DNA of 23,072 nucleotides from Fidelibacterota bacterium (GCA_030634675.1 DAOWAH010000006.1:1-23072); one strand, 5' to 3'. Shown: positions 7,308 to 16,046, counted from the stretch's first letter. The notes: generated by a model not told the origin, from the letters alone. Translations and numbers: made by a program.

Positions 7308-9185
7308 TCAGTTGCGTCCCAGGATAATATCCACCAGAATTAAAATATCAAATACATCCAGCGAACCATTATGATCCAAATCGCTGGTATACATATCAAT
7401 ATCCGAAGGAATCGCATAACCCAACGTAAAATGCACTAAGCGAACCACATCGATCACATTTATAATTTCATCGCGATTGACATCACCGGGAGTAAAATCA
7501 TCTCCAGCCACCGTGACGGAAATTGACACCGGTATTCCGGTTGAATCGGTATCTATAACCTTGGACACCAGTTCATAATCAACTATCTGGCCTCCTTGCA
7601 GAAAGCCGTCTGTGTAAGTTTCAATACCCTGCGATACGGCTTGTAATAATTCACCATCCCGGTACACGTCGATCACAAAAGGCGGAATCGGATCACCACC
7701 GATTAGAGTCACTGGTTCTATCCAGTCAAGCCTTACTTGATACCAGTTGGTGGTATCAGCCGTTAATTCCGTGATCGGATTCGGGTCCAGGGAATCACAG
7801 GCCGTGAATGCCTGGACCATCAAGGCAGAATTATTAAGATTCAAACGACCACCGCTGACAGTGATGCCGACCAGGCTGGTCAACGGATCGGTCCCCTCTA
7901 GAATAAAATCCTTGAGCAATAGTGCGGCGTCAGCGGGATTATTTAAATAATAAGTAGCAAATCTCCGGGACATGACTGCATGTAAAAAGCCCACCGCACC
8001 GGCCACATGGGGCGCGGCCATGGAAGTACCGGTTAACGTTCTTGTTGTATTACTCAGATAAGTGGATAAAACAGACGTGCCCGGTGCTCCTAGATCAATA
8101 GACTGTGCCCCATAAGCGGCGCCGCTGTTCTTGGTATCATAGTGGGTGGTATTGGTCACTGCAACGATAAAATCGCTGTCACAACTGGTGGGTACATCAC
8201 CAGCAATATCAACATTGTCATTCCTGTTCATGGTTGCCGCTACACTTAGTATTCCAGCTTGCCCCATCGCATTATAAATATCATTCCATAGAGGATAACT
8301 ACCGGAGTTACAATCAGCATTATTAATCCCGAAACTACTATTTGTCGCCACTATGAAAGCACCATACTGTCCACCGGTTGAATCCCAGAGCACCCGCTGA
8401 TCCAGAGCATAGCCATAAGCCTCAAAGGCAATCGATTCCAGGGAACTGGAACCGGCAATCGGCATAATCTTTACATTCCAGTTAACACCTACTACCTGAT
8501 TTGCATTGTTACCGTGGGCTCCGATTATACCGCAAACATGAGTTCCGTGACCAGGATGCAGACCCGAACCTGTTATTGGGATAGTACCATCAGAATTGTA
8601 GGCATCCCAACCATTAACATCATCTACATAACCATTATTATCATCATCTAAATTATTTCCAGGTATTTCATTATGATTTACCCAAATATTCTGAACTAAG
8701 TCGATGTGATTTATATCGCATGAATTATCTATAACCGCCACAACGATTGTATCACCCAGGGCTGTAACCCCACCGGTTGTAATGTCCCAGGCTTCCGGTC
8801 CATCAATATCGGCATCGACCGTACCACCAGACTGCCCGGTGTTATACAGGTTCCATAGACTGTAGAATAAAGAATCATTAGGGTAAGTATCTCGTTGCGT
8901 GAGTTTATGATCAAGCTGTACTTTTTCCACCCAGGGATTAGTACGCAGATCCGCCAAAGCATTTACAGTGGGAATGCCCGAATCAATAAGTCTGACACTG
9001 ACAATATTCAGTCGGCGGACAAGTACTTTCTCCACTTTATATTTCTGTCCATTCAGGATGGAGGAAAACTCCTGGCGGCTGACGCCCGGTTCCAGCTTGA
9101 CAAGAACACGGTTGGGATAGTAATCTTCAGCCAATAAACCAAAAGTGAACAACAGTAGCGCCAATACTAATAAATGTTTTTTCAT
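7308..9185 (-). CDS. Secreted subtilisin-like (S8) serine protease with C-terminal dockerin-like module
   Basis: The start at 9185 gives 625 residues beginning MKKHLLVLALLLFTFGLLA, a clean signal peptide; an in-frame ATG at 9197 adds four residues and neither has a good ribosome binding site. Numbered from 9197, a short propeptide (YPNRVLVKLEPG) is followed by the S8 domain. The triad is D157 in VAVIDNS, H217 in GHGTHVCG and S392 in GTSMAAPHVAG, and the oxyanion asparagine is N286 in ATNSSFG. All are intact, so the enzyme should be active. After a fibronectin-like linker, the last 60 residues hold two calcium-loop repeats, GDVNRDEIINVIDVV and SDLDHNGSLDVFDIL, as in type I dockerins. No cohesin-bearing protein is in the window. 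A scavenging protease, exported and perhaps surface-attached, is the likely role. The gene stands alone. Confidence 0.92.
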   Translation of the reverse strand: MKKHLLVLALLLFTFGLLAEDYYPNRVLVKLEPGVSRQEFSSILNGQKYKVEKVLVRRLNIVSVRLIDSGIPTVNALADLRTNPWVEKVQLDHKLTQRDTYPNDSLFYSLWNLYNTGQSGGTVDADIDGPEAWDITTGGVTALGDTIVVAVIDNSCDINHIDLVQNIWVNHNEIPGNNLDDDNNGYVDDVNGWDAYNSDGTIPITGSGLHPGHGTHVCGIIGAHGNNANQVVGVNWNVKIMPIAGSSSLESIAFEAYGYALDQRVLWDSTGGQYGAFIVATNSSFGINNADCNSGSYPLWNDIYNAMGQAGILSVAATMNRNDNVDIAGDVPTSCDSDFIVAVTNTTHYDTKNSGAAYGAQSIDLGAPGTSVLSTYLSNTTRTLTGTSMAAPHVAGAVGFLHAVMSRRFATYYLNNPADAALLLKDFILEGTDPLTSLVGITVSGGRLNLNNSALMVQAFTACDSLDPNPITELTADTTNWYQVRLDWIEPVTLIGGDPIPPFVIDVYRDGELLQAVSQGIETYTDGFLQGGQIVDYELVSKVIDTDSTGIPVSISVTVAGDDFTPGDVNRDEIINVIDVVRLVHFTLGYAIPSDIDMYTSDLDHNGSLDVFDILILVDIILGRN

Positions 9186-9234
9186 TAATTCTATCATGTC
9201 TATGACAACGATACGTAGGATACCAGTCGGTAAC

Positions 9235-11097
9235 TTATGACTTATCGATTTTAATTCCAGTAGACTTCTTTTGCAGGAATTTTTTTGCGACGTCGATCAC
9301 TTTTTCCGCCAGCGCCTCGCTGAATCCGGTACGTAACGTCAGGGCTGATGCATCCTCCTCGGCCACGGCTCGGACATCGGAATAGGTCGTAAATAACGCT
9401 TTCAACCGTTTGGGACCGATTCCGGGAATTGCTTCAAAGATTGACTCAATGGCGGATTTTACGCGTTTTTGACGCTGAAATGTTATTGCAAAACGATGTG
9501 CTTCATCGCGAATACGGCGCAATAGAAATAATCCTGGCGATGTTTTGGGGATCGATTGAGCTTCGGAAATTCCGGGCACAAAAACTTCTTCCAGTTTTTT
9601 TGCCAAGCCGATAACCACCAAATAGTCCAACCCCAGTTCACGCAATGCGGATACAGCCATTCCCAATTGCCCTTTTCCCCCATCAATCAAAATCAGATCC
9701 GGCAGTGGTTGCTGCTCTTTTTTCTGGCGTTTGTAGCGCCGAATCACGACCTCCCGCATGGCGGCAAAATCATCGATCCCAACCACCGACTTGATCTTGA
9801 ATTTCCGGTATTCGGACTTGCGAGGCTTGCCATCCACAAAACAAACCAGCGAGGCAACGGTATTGGTACCTCCAAGATGTGAAATATCAAAGGCCTCGAT
9901 CCGGCGTGGTGGCGCTTTCAACAGCAGGTCTTCTTGAAGCTGAGTCACCGATGTGGGAACCAGTTCCTGGCGTTTCATCCGTTCCAGAACCCATTCCCCC
10001 AGCAGCAGCCGGGCATTACGGGCGGCCATCTGCATCAGTTTGGCTTTTTCACCGCGCTGTGGCACATGCAGATTTACGGCGCCACCGCGCTTTTCGCGCA
10101 GCCAAGTCAAGAGGTTATTTTCATCCGCTGGTAAATCAGGAACTAATATCTCCCCAGGAATAAAATCACCATCTAAGTAGAAACTGGTGAGCACATGCTT
10201 TAAGATCTTACTATCGTCAGCATCAATGTTATTTAAACGGAATTTTTCCCGGGTGAAAATACGTCCCTGGCGAATACGAATAACTGTTGCCAAACCCAGA
10301 TCATCCTGACGAGCCAGGGCGAATACATCCCGGTCCTGAAAATCGGCAGCGACCTTACGCTGGCGGGTGCGAAAACTTTTAATGGCCGTCAGTTGATCCC
10401 GGAGTTGAGCCGCATCCTCGTAGCGCCGTTCCCGGGAAGCCTGTTCCATCCGGGTGCGGATGTAGTCCTCGGTCTGACGGGTATCGCCCTGGAGGAAACG
10501 GATGATCCGCCCCACCATGGTCCGGTAATCACGTCGGCTAACCTTCCCGGCGCAGGGACCCTCACATTTCTTGACGTGGTAATCTAAGCAGAGGGTCACT
10601 TTCCCGGTGGCGATCACCCGCTCATCCAGGAAATGGGTACAACTACGGATAGGAAACACCTTATACATCGCTTTAAGCGTGTTTTTCAGTAGCTTAACAT
10701 CGGTATAGGGACCATAATAACGTGAACCATCTTTCACAATATTACGTGTCAGGAATACCTGGGGATAGGGTTCCTTCGTGATCCTGATAAAAGGAAAGGA
10801 TTTATCGTCCTTCAGGTCAATATTGTAGCGCGGGTCGTGTTCCTTGATCATATTGGCTTCGGTCAGCAGGGCCTCCACTTCGCTGCGGACTACCAACCAT
10901 TCCAAGTCGGCGATCTGCCTGACCATCGAAACGGTCTTGGCTCTCTGGTGCTTTCCACTCTGAAAATAAGACCGCACCCGATTGCGCAGGTTCTTGGCCT
11001 TGCCGATATAGATAATTTCGTCCTGTTTATTTTTAAACATGTAGACTCCCGGCTTGGCCGGGACATGGGCGGTTTTCTGTTTCAGAGTGCTATCCAT
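9235..11097 (-). CDS. uvrC: UvrABC system protein C (excinuclease subunit C)
   Basis: This is the dual-incision nuclease of nucleotide excision repair, 620 residues, the usual length. The GIY-YIG domain is at the N-terminus (GVYMF, then IIYIGKAKNLRNRVRSYF), making the 3' cut. C153, C170, C178 and C182 match the four-cysteine iron-sulfur site known in this family. A UVR motif lies near residue 208 (RRYEDAAQLRDQL). The RNase H-like domain for the 5' cut shows AFDISHLGGT and PDLILIDGGKGQLG, and a helix-hairpin-helix (AIPGIGPKRLKALF) ends the protein. No uvrA or uvrB is adjacent. The start at 11097 has no clear ribosome binding site but matches the family N-terminus. Confidence 0.97.
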   Translation of the reverse strand: MDSTLKQKTAHVPAKPGVYMFKNKQDEIIYIGKAKNLRNRVRSYFQSGKHQRAKTVSMVRQIADLEWLVVRSEVEALLTEANMIKEHDPRYNIDLKDDKSFPFIRITKEPYPQVFLTRNIVKDGSRYYGPYTDVKLLKNTLKAMYKVFPIRSCTHFLDERVIATGKVTLCLDYHVKKCEGPCAGKVSRRDYRTMVGRIIRFLQGDTRQTEDYIRTRMEQASRERRYEDAAQLRDQLTAIKSFRTRQRKVAADFQDRDVFALARQDDLGLATVIRIRQGRIFTREKFRLNNIDADDSKILKHVLTSFYLDGDFIPGEILVPDLPADENNLLTWLREKRGGAVNLHVPQRGEKAKLMQMAARNARLLLGEWVLERMKRQELVPTSVTQLQEDLLLKAPPRRIEAFDISHLGGTNTVASLVCFVDGKPRKSEYRKFKIKSVVGIDDFAAMREVVIRRYKRQKKEQQPLPDLILIDGGKGQLGMAVSALRELGLDYLVVIGLAKKLEEVFVPGISEAQSIPKTSPGLFLLRRIRDEAHRFAITFQRQKRVKSAIESIFEAIPGIGPKRLKALFTTYSDVRAVAEEDASALTLRTGFSEALAEKVIDVAKKFLQKKSTGIKIDKS

Positions 11098-11123
11098 TTA
11101 CTGTTGAAATTACGGATATTCAG

Positions 11124-11139
11124 AGGTGGAGTTCCGCCT
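11124..11139 (-). other. Small hairpin in the uvrC leader
   Basis: AGGTGG and CCGCCT can form a 6-bp stem (one G-U pair) with a 4-nt loop, about 30 bp upstream of the uvrC start. There is no T tract, so it is not a classical terminator. The remainder of the 223-bp gap shows nothing else that I can name. Confidence 0.25.
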
Positions 11140-11320
11140 GATTTTACCGGTGGACTCAGATGTGCGACAACCTTCTGTGTTGTTGGGCAATAGCACTTTC
11201 CCAAATTGTCAAGCAGGGTTGCTGCTACGGACGCCAAACACAGGCAGGAACCAAGCTGATTTTTAGGAGTACGAAATAAAGTTTAACAAAAAGAAAATAT
11301 TACTAAAGAAAGGACTATAA

Positions 11321-11686
11321 ATGGACAGAACAGATTGGCTAAAGTCACTATTCGACAGTATTGACAGTCAGGACGCCGACGCATTTCAGGCATTCCTCGC
11401 AGACGAGACAATTTTCAGGTTTGGAAATGCTGCACCTGTGCACGGGGCGGTTGCCGCAGGTAATCTTGTACGGGGATTTCTAGAATCCATAAAAGAAATT
11501 AGTCATGATGTGCTTGAATCATGGGTTGAAGGCAATATCGTAATCTGTCACGGCACGGTCACATATACAAGACACGATTCGAGTACTCTGACTGTTCCGT
11601 TTGCAAACATTCTGAAAACAGATAGTCAATTGATCAGTGAATATCTCATCTTTGTTGATGTATCAGAATTGTATAAAAGGGATTAA
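11321..11686 (+). CDS. SnoaL/NTF2-like small protein
   Basis: This 121-residue protein has the alpha plus beta cone pattern of the NTF2-like superfamily. An N-terminal helix (WLKSLFDSIDSQDADAFQAFL) leads into ADETIFRFGNAAPVHGAVAAG, then a helix with VRGFLESI, then strands with the repeated hydrophobic pattern ending in SEYLIFVDVSELY. This matches the SnoaL-like polyketide-cyclase/isomerase group, in which many members have no known substrate. An AAAGGA site lies 6 bp before the ATG. It stands alone between uvrC and a palindromic element and converges on the hydrolase. Small SnoaL-like genes are common in mobile gene pools, so it may be an accessory gene. Function is not assignable. Confidence 0.75.
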   Translation: MDRTDWLKSLFDSIDSQDADAFQAFLADETIFRFGNAAPVHGAVAAGNLVRGFLESIKEISHDVLESWVEGNIVICHGTVTYTRHDSSTLTVPFANILKTDSQLISEYLIFVDVSELYKRD

Positions 11687-11724
11687 TCAAATCCTGAAGA
11701 CGACGTTCTAAATACCACGCCCTT

Positions 11725-11884
11725 GTGCCATGTCAAGCCTGTATTAGCGCAACCAAGCCTTGTTCTTTTAGCCGCTAACTTCGTTGAATAATTCTACTAT
11801 AGCTAAGGCTATGCTGAAAATACTCGCCTTGCTATCAACTAAAATTCCAGCGACTTATAACACACAACAAGCATGACATGACAC
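11725..11884. repeat. About 160-bp imperfect inverted repeat between convergent genes
   Basis: The outer arms are 11725-11738 and 11871-11884, which match as inverted copies at 12 of 14 positions. Inner matched blocks include CTTGTT/AACAAG (11759-11764 and 11866-11871), CGCT/AGCG (11773-11776 and 11849-11852) and GTTGA/TCAAC (11783-11787 and 11835-11839). The centre is a perfect ATAGC-TAAG-GCTAT hairpin at 11799-11812. The left arm carries about 20 extra bases and the right arm about 10, so the whole can fold as one long, bulged cruciform. It fills the space between a plus-strand and a minus-strand gene. It could be a MITE-like or REP-like element, an attC-like site or a shared terminator; I see no clear attC core boxes or target duplication. 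Confidence 0.6.
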
Positions 11885-11888
11885 TAGG

Positions 11889-12845
11889 TTAATCCAGCAA
11901 GTTTTTCTCTACTAGCCAGATTTCAGTCACATTCAAAATGTTATTGATGAGCTCTTTTCTCGACGGCAAAATATGTTTAGAGTCCATCCAAACAATATCT
12001 TTAGGCTCGTTAGCAATCTGAAATAAAGCGATCATAGAATCGTATGGGATCCGCTCATCGCGGGTGGCATTAATCAATAAAAACGGGCGAGGTGAAACCA
12101 GATGAATATAATTAAGGGGTTCATAAGGAGTGAGTAGATACGCCGCAACTGGCCACAAAAACGGTGAGAGGTATTGGAGATCGTCAGGGATCTGTTGCAA
12201 TACCATATCAACTAAGTGTCCACCCCCATGAGTATTGACCAATCCATCAATGCGTGGATCTAATGCTGTGGCTATCACACTGTAAGGTACACCGAAGCTT
12301 GAACCAATCATCACTACGCGGTTTGTATCAACTTCTGGAAAAGTATGGATAAATCCGGTCGTAAGCAGTACCGCACCAAATGATTCCGCAATCGCTGTTG
12401 AGATAATCGGCAAGTCGAATAAAAATTCTAAATTGCTGTAACGTGTTTTTCCCCTATACGCGTAATCTACACCAACTAACATAAGATTTGAGTTTGTGTT
12501 AATAAGCTGGATGGATCGGGATCCGGTTTCAATTCCTCCCAGGATTATTAATGCTGGCACTTGTTGTCCTATCTCAAGATTCGCTGGTCTTCGAATTCGT
12601 ATATTAAAATGATAGCCACGTGTGCTCCTAATTTGGTAACTGCGATCAAGCCAACGTCCTTGAATATTAGCACTAACTAAAGTATGTGATTCAATGGTAC
12701 CAGCTTGCGATTTTAAAAATTCGGTGTAATCGTAGTTTAGGTGATGGATAAATAAAATCAGAGCGGCCAATAATGGTATCATTGCCAGACCAATCCAATC
12801 TTCGATACTAAAAGGATGGTTTTTGGTATTTGATAACCTTGTCAT
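11889..12845 (-). CDS. Membrane-anchored alpha/beta hydrolase
   Basis: This is a 318-residue alpha/beta hydrolase with one N-terminal membrane helix (about residues 17-35, LAMIPLLAALILFIHHL), so the catalytic domain probably faces outside. The core begins near residue 97 with PALIILGGIETG, where the oxyanion loop is expected. The nucleophile is S183 in the elbow GSSFG, the acid is probably the aspartate of NATRDERIP, and the histidine is in DSKHILPSR. The set resembles dienelactone hydrolase or acetyl-xylan-esterase-like proteins; the true ester or peptide substrate is unknown. Its stop lies 5 bp from the palindromic element shared with the SnoaL-like gene. The gene is monocistronic, and its promoter must be in the gap before 13042. 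Confidence 0.8.
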   Translation of the reverse strand: MTRLSNTKNHPFSIEDWIGLAMIPLLAALILFIHHLNYDYTEFLKSQAGTIESHTLVSANIQGRWLDRSYQIRSTRGYHFNIRIRRPANLEIGQQVPALIILGGIETGSRSIQLINTNSNLMLVGVDYAYRGKTRYSNLEFLFDLPIISTAIAESFGAVLLTTGFIHTFPEVDTNRVVMIGSSFGVPYSVIATALDPRIDGLVNTHGGGHLVDMVLQQIPDDLQYLSPFLWPVAAYLLTPYEPLNYIHLVSPRPFLLINATRDERIPYDSMIALFQIANEPKDIVWMDSKHILPSRKELINNILNVTEIWLVEKNLLD

Positions 12846-12948
12846 AGTAATTCCACTAATTACATTAAACCTTAAAAACCAGCGGTATTTAAGTCACCGT
12901 TAACACTATTAGAATTTAAATGTATTTACGGCAGCGATTTACTTTTTA

Positions 12949-12994
12949 TTTGTACTGAATGTAGTTTAGAAATACAGACATCTTTGTACTGAAT
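12949..12994. repeat. Two direct copies of TTTGTACTGAAT upstream of the DUF2164 gene
   Basis: Identical 12-mers lie at 12949-12960 and 12983-12994, offset by 34 bp, or about three helical turns. They sit in the gap between the diverging hydrolase and DUF2164 genes. The spacing would suit a protein binding twice on one face of the DNA, but two copies are also compatible with chance in AT-rich DNA. Confidence 0.4.
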
Positions 12995-13101
12995 AGGACC
13001 TACTCACTTGTCCATTGATGACCATATTTAGTTAGTATCAAATGATACCCAAGCAAAAGGCTGGTAAATTAAGGCTCCTAATAAATCAATTCGAACAGAT
13101 A

Positions 13102-13341
13102 ATGAAGATAGAATTCACAACAGCACAACGGTCAATTCTTCGTGATAAATTAAAAAATTATTTTGAAGAGTATTTTGACCAGAAGATCGGTGAACTTAAA
13201 ACCACGCTGCTATTGGACTTCTTAATCGAGGAACTGGGTCCGGCGATCTATAATCAGGCGATAAAAGACGCCAGTGGTTTTATACAACAGAAATTAATCG
13301 ATCTGGAAGATGAGCACTATACTCCGGAAACACCGGAGTAA
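13102..13341 (+). CDS. DUF2164 family protein
   Basis: This is a small acidic protein of 79 residues from the ATG at 13102. An in-frame ATG at 13042 adds 20 residues, but family members usually begin just as MKIEFTTAQRSILRDK does, so I prefer the later start; neither has a good ribosome binding site. The family core is clear: helical NYFEEYFDQKIGEL, then LLLDFLIEELGPAIYNQAIKDA, and a charged C-terminus. Members of DUF2164 have no established function that I can name. It stands alone on the plus strand, and its stop is 24 bp from the convergent epimerase stop. Confidence 0.75.
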   Translation: MKIEFTTAQRSILRDKLKNYFEEYFDQKIGELKTTLLLDFLIEELGPAIYNQAIKDASGFIQQKLIDLEDEHYTPETPE

Positions 13342-13365
13342 AAGACTGGCTTAAAACAACTGCTG

Positions 13366-13773
13366 TCAGTGTGGCTTCTGGGCCAACTCAACTAAAACAC
13401 CCCCGGTGGACCGGGGATGAACAAAGGTAATCAGCATTCCTTCGGCCCCAACCCGTGGCTGGTCGTAAATCAACTCCACGCCCGCCGATTGTAATTCGGT
13501 GATTGCCGCTTCGATATCATCCACTTCAAGACAGATGTGATGAATCCCCACACCTTTTTTAGCAATATATTTAGCGACAGCCGAATCTTCGGACAGCGCT
13601 TCTAACAGTTCGATCTTCCCCCGGCCGGTATCGAATATTACCGTACTCACACCCTGCTCCTCCACTACTTCAATTCCGGTTTTCCTGATTCCCAGTACAT
13701 GATTCCAGAACGGACCGCTTTGATCGGGGCTCTCGACGGCAATACCGATATGTTCAATAGCTTTGATTTTCAT
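13366..13773 (-). CDS. mce: Methylmalonyl-CoA epimerase
   Basis: This is a 135-residue vicinal-oxygen-chelate protein that interconverts the R and S forms of methylmalonyl-CoA, linking propionyl-CoA metabolism to succinyl-CoA. Two VOC modules are visible: AIEHIGIAVESPDQSGPFW at the start and GIHHICLEVDDIEAAI in the middle. Metal ligands are the histidine of EHIGIAV, the histidine of HHICLEV and the glutamate of GVLVEL near the end. The length is standard. It starts 3 bp after the crotonase stop, so the two are surely co-transcribed. Methylmalonyl-CoA mutase and propionyl-CoA carboxylase are not in the window. It is the last gene of the long minus-strand run. Confidence 0.93.
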   Translation of the reverse strand: MKIKAIEHIGIAVESPDQSGPFWNHVLGIRKTGIEVVEEQGVSTVIFDTGRGKIELLEALSEDSAVAKYIAKKGVGIHHICLEVDDIEAAITELQSAGVELIYDQPRVGAEGMLITFVHPRSTGGVLVELAQKPH

Positions 13774-13776
13774 AGC

Positions 13777-14553
13777 TTAGTCTTGGCGGAACTCCGGCGG
13801 ACGTTTCTCCATAAATGCCCGGGTTCCTTCCTGCATTTCCACTGTTTCAAACAGGTCGGCGAATGCCTGCAGCTCGTATTCCAATCCATCCGTCAGTGAT
13901 CGATCCTGACTTTGGCGAATACAATCTAAGGCTACCCGTACTGCCTGCGGTCCGTTCCCCACGATCCGGGTGGCAATTTCCCGGGCTTTCGTCATCAATT
14001 CTTCAGGTAGAACCACTGCATTGACCAGCCCGATCCGGTAGGCTTCATCCGCTTTGATTGTTCCACCACCGGCAATCATTTCAACCGCCCTACCCTTTCC
14101 GACCAGTCGTATCAATCGTTGCGTCCCACCCCAGCCGGGAATCAGACCTAGTTTTACTTCCGGTTGCCCAAATACGGCATTGACCGCCGCTATCCGAATG
14201 TGACAAGCCAGACTGATTTCCGTTCCGCCTCCCAGTGCAAAACCATTGATGGCTGCGATCACCGGAACAGGTGCATTTTCAATCGTATTTAATAATCCAT
14301 GTCCAGCTTGTCCAAACTTCAGTGCTTCTGTCTTGGTCATCTGCGACATGGCTTTGATATCCGCGCCGGCCACAAAGGACTTGTCTCCCGCTCCGGTTAG
14401 AATTATGGCGCCCACTGTGGGGTCGGCAATAGCTTCGTTCACAGTCCGGTGTAATTCGCCGACCACCTCCAAATTCATAGCGTTCAGGGCTTCAGGTCGG
14501 TTAATCGCAATTGTGGCGATATTATCGGTAATATTCTTAATTATGAACGACAT
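13777..14553 (-). CDS. Enoyl-CoA hydratase / crotonase family protein
   Basis: This is a 258-residue crotonase-fold enzyme. The open frame extends to 14661, but the extra 36 residues overlap trkH and are not crotonase-like, so I start at the ATG at 14553 (MSFIIKNITDNIATIAINRP). Both catalytic glutamates of enoyl-CoA hydratase are present, E112 in LGGGTEISLACH and E132 in FGQPEVKLGLIPGWGG, spaced 20 residues apart as in the rat enzyme. The oxyanion-hole segment FVAGADIKAM is also intact. Hydration of crotonyl-CoA or other short enoyl-CoAs in beta-oxidation or butyrate-type pathways is likely. It follows trkH by 20 bp and precedes the epimerase by 3 bp. Confidence 0.92.
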   Translation of the reverse strand: MSFIIKNITDNIATIAINRPEALNAMNLEVVGELHRTVNEAIADPTVGAIILTGAGDKSFVAGADIKAMSQMTKTEALKFGQAGHGLLNTIENAPVPVIAAINGFALGGGTEISLACHIRIAAVNAVFGQPEVKLGLIPGWGGTQRLIRLVGKGRAVEMIAGGGTIKADEAYRIGLVNAVVLPEELMTKAREIATRIVGNGPQAVRVALDCIRQSQDRSLTDGLEYELQAFADLFETVEMQEGTRAFMEKRPPEFRQD

Positions 14554-14573
14554 TATGCTGCTCTTCTTTTTTA

Positions 14574-16046
14574 TTAAGTACGCCAGAAGGTACGGCTGAA
14601 AATGACCATTACGGTATAAATCTCCAGGCGGCCGAGCAACATGCAAAACGACAATAACCATTTCCCAATCGGATGCAATAAGGCATAATTGTCGGTTGGA
14701 CCAAATTCTCCCAAGGCGGGGCCGATATTTCCCAGAGCTGAAGCTGCGGCTCCGATTGAAGATTCAATATCCGAGCCCAGGGCAGTCAGTGCTATCGCAG
14801 TAGCGCCAAATATCATTACATAAAAGAGGAAGAATCCCAGCGTATTGCGAATAACATCCTCGCTGATTGTGCGGCGACCAATCCGGACCGGGAAGATGGC
14901 ATGGGAATGCAACATCCGGCGGGTTTCCAACAGGATGTATTTTACGATTAAAAGAATGCGAACCACTTTCATTCCACCGCCAGTGGACCCCCCCATTCCA
15001 CCAATGAACATCATGCCCAATAATAAAACTTGGGCAAAATAAGCCCATGACTCATAATCAGCGGTACCATACCCGGTAGTTGTAATAATCGAAACAGTCT
15101 GAAAAAGGGAATCACGGAAATTGACATGTCCCCAACTGCCGGATTTTAAACAAACACTAATAAAAATCAGAGATGTGACACCCAGAATTATACCAAGATA
15201 ATAGAGAAATTCCCTGTCCCGAAAATATGATTTAAAATTACCCGATAACGCCCGGAAATGGAGACTGAAATTGACGCCAGCCAGGAACATGAAGAAAATG
15301 ATGATGTAATGAATTGCCGAACTGTCGAAGGCGCCGATACCGGCATTCCGGGTTGAGAACCCCCCTGTTGGCATAGTAGTGAAAGTATGGCATACCGCAT
15401 CAAATAGTGACATACCGGCAAACATGAGCATAATCGCTTCAGCCAGACTGATCCCCACATAAACCAGCCACAGAATTTTAGCGGTTTCACGTACCCGTGG
15501 TCGAATTTTATCCGCAACCGGACCAGGTACTTCGGCTTTGAACAGTTGGACTCCCCCAACGCCCAGTAATGGCAAAATAGCGATATAAAATACGATGATT
15601 CCCATGCCACCAATCCACTGGATAAAGGAGCGCCAATACAGGGTAGCATATGGCAGACTTTCAATACCATTTTCCAGATGGGGCATAGTCTGAGTACTAC
15701 CAATTATGGTTGCTCCGGTAGTAGTAACACCGGACATGGCTTCAAAGAAGGCATCAGTAAAACTGGGGATCAAACCACTAAAATAAAATGGCAAAGAACT
15801 AACCAGAGCGGTTGTTATCCAGGCGAATGTGACTACGGCAAATCCATCCTTGATATTCAAACGTTTATATTTACGGGTAAACAGCCAAACCGGGATACCG
15901 ATTACGATACACAAGATTCCCGCGATTATGAAACCAAACAAATCCGGTTCATTGCCAAACCATGCTATCAAAATCGGAACAATCATGGTCAATCCCAAAG
16001 AAGAAACCAGAATGGCCAAAATGTTAATTATTGTTTTGGGATTCAT
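14574..16046 (-). CDS. trkH: Trk/Ktr potassium uptake channel subunit TrkH
   Basis: This is the ion-conducting membrane subunit, 490 residues with about 10 membrane segments in four M1-P-M2 repeats. The selectivity filters are recognisable: TTTGATI in the first pore loop, TMPTGGFST in the second, TTTGYGT in the third and the diverged ALGNIGPALG in the fourth. A conserved VNFSLHF segment lies after the second repeat. Its start overlaps the trkA stop by one base (TAATG), so the two are translationally coupled and make the channel and its gating ring together. Confidence 0.95.
   Translation of the reverse strand: MNPKTIINILAILVSSLGLTMIVPILIAWFGNEPDLFGFIIAGILCIVIGIPVWLFTRKYKRLNIKDGFAVVTFAWITTALVSSLPFYFSGLIPSFTDAFFEAMSGVTTTGATIIGSTQTMPHLENGIESLPYATLYWRSFIQWIGGMGIIVFYIAILPLLGVGGVQLFKAEVPGPVADKIRPRVRETAKILWLVYVGISLAEAIMLMFAGMSLFDAVCHTFTTMPTGGFSTRNAGIGAFDSSAIHYIIIFFMFLAGVNFSLHFRALSGNFKSYFRDREFLYYLGIILGVTSLIFISVCLKSGSWGHVNFRDSLFQTVSIITTTGYGTADYESWAYFAQVLLLGMMFIGGMGGSTGGGMKVVRILLIVKYILLETRRMLHSHAIFPVRIGRRTISEDVIRNTLGFFLFYVMIFGATAIALTALGSDIESSIGAAASALGNIGPALGEFGPTDNYALLHPIGKWLLSFCMLLGRLEIYTVMVIFSRTFWRT

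Noticed and set aside
11725..11884. Reading the palindrome as a definite integron attC site
   Set aside because: No pair of boxes fits both RYYYAAC and GTTRRRY at the ends, and no integrase gene is in the window.
14554..14661. N-terminal extension of the crotonase frame by 36 residues
   Set aside because: It overlaps the end of trkH and does not look like a crotonase; the ATG at 14553 gives the normal family length.
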